From an uncultured Eubacterium sp. (GTDB lineage Bacteria; Bacillota; Clostridia; Lachnospirales; Lachnospiraceae): DNA of 8,728 nt. Shown here in pieces: positions 6,356 to 8,728 of this stretch. Position numbers and translations under genes: made by a program. Every line of letters starts with the position of its first letter. The first letter of the stretch is position 1. The notes under the pieces are model-generated. The model saw only the letters and a program-made list of their open reading frames with translations. It made no database searches and was not told where the DNA came from. The stretch is from NCBI GenBank assembly GCA_910586445.1, contig CAJUHV010000106.1, positions 1 to 8,728 on the forward strand. The letters are read 5' to 3'.

Positions 6356-8071
6356 TTATCCGATCAAAACCTTCTTGCCTTTGAATGCAAAGCCATAGCT
6401 TCTGATCTTTTCCGGCGCAATTCCTTCCGCCTCAAGTGCCCCGGCATAATGCTTTTCTTTGATCTGGCAAAGTGCTGCGCTGACTGTATCATCCAAAGTA
6501 GATTCATCTTCTGCATCATACACCTTAAATTCAATAATGATTGCATCGCGGCACTGATCCTTTGGACTGCATACATAACCAGAAGCATTTTTCGGCTTGA
6601 GCACCACGTCATAGCGTCCAAATCCGCTCTCCCTGTTTGAAGTAATCACATAACGGTCTGACAGCTCCACAATCAGCCCGAGCACAAATCCATGATAAAA
6701 TCGTTCTGGTTCTGTATGTTTAGATGGCTTATTGCCGACATCAAAGCTGCTGAAGGTTTCCAATGCCACTTTATTCATATAATGGTTCATCGCTTTCTTG
6801 TCATCTGACAACAGCGCCTTGATAAAATCATTATACGCGGGTACGTAGTTTTTAAACCATCCCTCAATCATATTGCGAAACATCAGCTTCACTTCCTTAT
6901 TGGTAAGCTTTAGCATGTATTCTTCCGTTTCGGTATCTGGATCTAAAATACATTCTTCCACCCTAAGATAACCGCCTGCCAATAACAGGCTCCAGACCGC
7001 ATACTCGCTGCAGTCAAGCCGGCTGAATACAATCTGCTCATCAATTTTTGTACTGAGCACGCCGCCCGCGAGCAGATCTTCCATCACGATCTTTATATCC
7101 CTGCTCCCCTCGCGGATCAGCTTGTCCAAAAGACTGCCGCTGCTCGTATTTGCCCAATAGGCCGCCAGCCTTTTTTCTGAAAGAAAACAGATAATTGACC
7201 AAGGATTATAAATACCTTTCCTTTGGCCAAAGGTAAAGCCGTCATACCAGTCTCTGACCCGGCTCTCCCACTCATCCAGTCCAAATTCATGCAGCGCGGC
7301 CGAGACTTCTTCCTGTGTAAATCCAAATGCCTCTGTATATTTATTTGAAACAGCAGTAATGACTTTAAGATTGTTCAGGTCTGAAAAAAAGCTTTCCTTG
7401 CTTATGCTTGTAATACCGGTCATAACCGCCTTGTCCAAAAACGGATTTGTTTTAAATGTCGAATTGAAAATATTGCGCATAAATGCAGCAGCTTCGTTCC
7501 AGTATCCATTGACATATGCCTCCTGCATAGGCGTATCATATTCGTCCAAAAGAATGATCACTTTCCTGCCATAGTACCTGTTCATAAAATCACACAGCCT
7601 GTGCAGGCATATTGCTGCATCAGTCTGTGCCATCGTATCGGATATCCTGTCAAAATACTCTTTTTCTTTGCCTGTCAGCATACCGCTGTCCCTGAGATAT
7701 TGATTTTTCGTATATAAATCTGAAAATATCTGGAAGAGCCTGATCTGTGCTTTTTCAAATGTATTTTCTTTTACATTTGCAAAAGAAAGGCTGATCACAG
7801 GATAATTCCCCTGCATGGCGCGGTATTTTTCTTCTTTCCATATATTAAGCCCCTCAAAAAGATCTCCCTGCCCGGCATATTCTACTGAAAAAAATCGTTC
7901 CAGCATACTCATATTAAGTGTCTTGCCAAACCTCCTCGGGCGGGTAATGAGCGTGACATCATCATGGCTTTCCCACCACTGTTTGATAAACAGCGTCTTA
8001 TCTACATAAAAGTTATGAATCGTTATGATTTTTTCAAAACTCTGTATTCCTATTCCGACCGACCTCGTCAT
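6356..8071 (-). CDS. AAA-ATPase-like / PD-(D/E)XK nuclease-like protein (DUF1703 family)
   Basis: A large cytoplasmic protein (571 residues) of the AAA-ATPase_like plus PDDEXK_9 (DUF1703) architecture, common in gut Clostridia and Bacteroidetes and of unknown function. The N-terminal SVGIGIQSFEKI and FYVDKT motif (about 4-26) opens the ATPase domain, with the Walker A variant RPRRFGKT at 44-51 and Walker B LLDEYD at 174-179. The C-terminal nuclease-like core shows RYD (D488), IIIEFKV (E514, K516) and a downstream QIKEKHY helix (about 536-542), so the PD-(D/E)XK residues look intact. I chose the ATG at 8069-8071 because AGGAGG precedes it by 6 nt and family members start at this point; an in-frame upstream ATG (8122) would add 17 residues but lacks such a site. 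The gene has its own promoter and appears full-length. Confidence 0.92.
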   Translation of the reverse strand: MTRSVGIGIQSFEKIITIHNFYVDKTLFIKQWWESHDDVTLITRPRRFGKTLNMSMLERFFSVEYAGQGDLFEGLNIWKEEKYRAMQGNYPVISLSFANVKENTFEKAQIRLFQIFSDLYTKNQYLRDSGMLTGKEKEYFDRISDTMAQTDAAICLHRLCDFMNRYYGRKVIILLDEYDTPMQEAYVNGYWNEAAAFMRNIFNSTFKTNPFLDKAVMTGITSISKESFFSDLNNLKVITAVSNKYTEAFGFTQEEVSAALHEFGLDEWESRVRDWYDGFTFGQRKGIYNPWSIICFLSEKRLAAYWANTSSGSLLDKLIREGSRDIKIVMEDLLAGGVLSTKIDEQIVFSRLDCSEYAVWSLLLAGGYLRVEECILDPDTETEEYMLKLTNKEVKLMFRNMIEGWFKNYVPAYNDFIKALLSDDKKAMNHYMNKVALETFSSFDVGNKPSKHTEPERFYHGFVLGLIVELSDRYVITSNRESGFGRYDVVLKPKNASGYVCSPKDQCRDAIIIEFKVYDAEDESTLDDTVSAALCQIKEKHYAGALEAEGIAPEKIRSYGFAFKGKKVLIG

Positions 8072-8077
8072 TACTGC

Positions 8078-8083
8078 CCTCCT
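8078..8083 (-). promoter_or_regulatory. Ribosome binding site that decides the DUF1703 protein start
   Basis: A perfect AGGAGG on the minus strand lies 6 nt before the ATG at 8071. It falls inside the longer in-frame reading that begins at 8122, which argues that the longer reading is not the translated form. Confidence 0.85.
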
Positions 8084-8146
8084 TGATATAGATGGCTCTA
8101 CAATATAATACCCCCACTTCACATCCCGGCATACCGCCTTACACTT

Positions 8147-8174
8147 ATTATATCAGACCCGGCAGCTTTTTCAA
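8147..8174 (-). promoter_or_regulatory. Extended -10 promoter of the DUF1703 gene
   Basis: On the minus strand TTGAAA (8169-8174), 16 bp, then TATAAT (8147-8152) preceded by TGA, which makes the extended -10 form TGnTATAAT. The inferred start near 8140 gives a leader of about 70 nt before the ATG at 8071. It is divergent to the plus-strand promoter at 8284-8312. Confidence 0.75.
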
Positions 8175-8249
8175 GCAACTGAACATCTGAAAGTTTTCTA
8201 AAACAGCCTTTTCTAACGAATCTATTTTGGCTGATTAATTTCTATTACA

Positions 8250-8264
8250 TTGAAAAATCATTTC
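8250..8264 (+). repeat. Possible partial third copy of the terminal repeat
   Basis: TTGAAAAATCATTTC matches 15 of 15 bases of the left terminal repeat (minus strand of 28-42). Similarity fades after it, with ACGAT against CGCGAT. It lies just upstream of the Rpn remnant, in the same orientation as the right terminal copy downstream of it. A chance match in AT-rich DNA is not excluded. Confidence 0.35.
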
Positions 8265-8283
8265 ACGATGGTTATTCCATGTC

Positions 8284-8312
8284 TTGTACTCGCAGGCGTT
8301 ATAGCGTATAAT
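8284..8312 (+). promoter_or_regulatory. Promoter upstream of the Rpn remnant
   Basis: TTGTAC (8284-8289), exactly 17 bp, then a perfect TATAAT (8307-8312), 22 bp before the first ATG at 8335. It is a good sigma-A promoter left in front of a broken gene. The ribosome binding site is weak (AAGAAGAG). Confidence 0.7.
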
Positions 8313-8334
8313 AGATCAAAGAAGAGTCTCAATT

Positions 8335-8690
8335 ATGATGGATTATACAAAGAATACGAAAGAACCAGATATATCCAAAAGTATTGCATCCACTGATAGT
8401 CATCCCTTTGTTTCTCCTATGGAAGAAACTTATAACAGAAAATACAAGGACACCCTCTTTACTTCGCTGTTTAAAAATATCCTTGCTGTCCTCACGGAGC
8501 ACCGGACTGCCTGATGTCTGCGTTTTTATACGAGAAAGAAGATGTTGTTGACATGATTCACGATACATTAACCTATCATGACCTTTTAGAAATAAAAAAA
8601 GAAGAAGGAATCGAACAGTTATTAAAATGTTTTATCACCAGCCACGGCAAAAAAGGACAGCCGCAATCTGGAATCCTAGAGCGTGTTTGA
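8335..8690 (+). pseudogene. Broken Rpn family PD-(D/E)XK nuclease ('transposase-like') gene, centre deleted
   Basis: Two short open frames keep the two ends of an Rpn-type protein. The first (8335-8514, 59 residues) has EETYNRKYKDTLFTSLFKN, the usual N-terminal start of these proteins, then ends after an unrelated tail. The second (8514-8690, 58 residues, another frame) begins MSAFLYEKEDVVDMIHDTLT and continues LEIKKEEGIEQLL, matching the usual C-terminal helix region. The roughly 200 residues between them, which would hold the catalytic D, E and K, are missing. The frames meet as TGATG at 8512-8516, so the second could still be translated by coupling. Rpn proteins are recombination-promoting nucleases that multiply in genomes; this copy should be inactive. 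The second frame's stop lies in the right terminal repeat. Confidence 0.75.
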
Positions 8691-8728
8691 AAAATGCTTT
8701 CCGTGAGATGTGCTTCACACTTGGTGGA
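8676..8728 (+). repeat. Right copy of terminal inverted repeat
   Basis: The inverted partner of 1-53 (42/53 identical). It begins CTAGAGCGTG, which also supplies the last codons and stop of the Rpn remnant's second frame. The outer 29 bases fold imperfectly: TCCGT (8700-8704) against GTGGA (8724-8728) using two G-U pairs, with TGTG/CACA around a CTT loop inside. The copy stops exactly at the window edge. Confidence 0.75.

Overview
The window looks like chromosomal DNA from a low-to-mid GC Gram-positive anaerobe of the Clostridia, most likely a Lachnospiraceae gut commensal. The reasons are a bicistronic glgC-glgD operon of Firmicutes type, strong AGGAGG-type ribosome binding sites, sigma-A promoters of TTGACA/TATAAT type, a large AAA-ATPase/DUF1703 protein and an Rpn-type nuclease remnant, both common in that family. 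This is inference from protein character; no 16S or marker gene is present. Every intact gene is on the minus strand, so transcription runs right to left; only a decayed gene at the right end is on the plus strand.

Right to left: at 8335-8690 (+) lies a broken Rpn/PD-(D/E)XK 'transposase-like' nuclease gene that keeps a good promoter. Facing away from it is a full-length AAA-ATPase/PD-(D/E)XK (DUF1703) protein (6356-8071, -) with its own extended -10 promoter. Next come an exported or membrane-anchored calcineurin-like metallophosphoesterase (5219-6175, -) and, 27 bp downstream, an AT-rich ABC-type ATPase gene starting with GTG (4076-5191, -). A 431-bp AT-rich intergenic region carries a 20-bp palindrome and the glgC promoter. 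glgC (2439-3644) and glgD (1300-2442) overlap by ATGA and encode the catalytic and the degenerate regulatory subunit of ADP-glucose pyrophosphorylase, the committing step of glycogen synthesis. The operon closes with an 18-bp tandem repeat array copied from the glgD stop region and a strong intrinsic terminator. Last is a MerR/TipAS-type regulator (285-1019) with a classic 19-bp-spacer MerR promoter, followed by a long hairpin (150-193).

The least expected structure is at the edges. The first 53 and last 53 bases are inverted copies of one repeat (42/53 identical, the inner 20 bp identical), ending exactly at the window limits. Either the window is a short contig broken at a dispersed repeat, or it is a segment bounded by inverted copies of it. 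I found no CRISPR array, rRNA, tRNA, complete insertion sequence, prophage module or recognisable complete defence system. The best candidates for unexplained biology are the terminal repeat family, the stop-codon repeat array after glgD, and the orphan ATPase next to the phosphoesterase.
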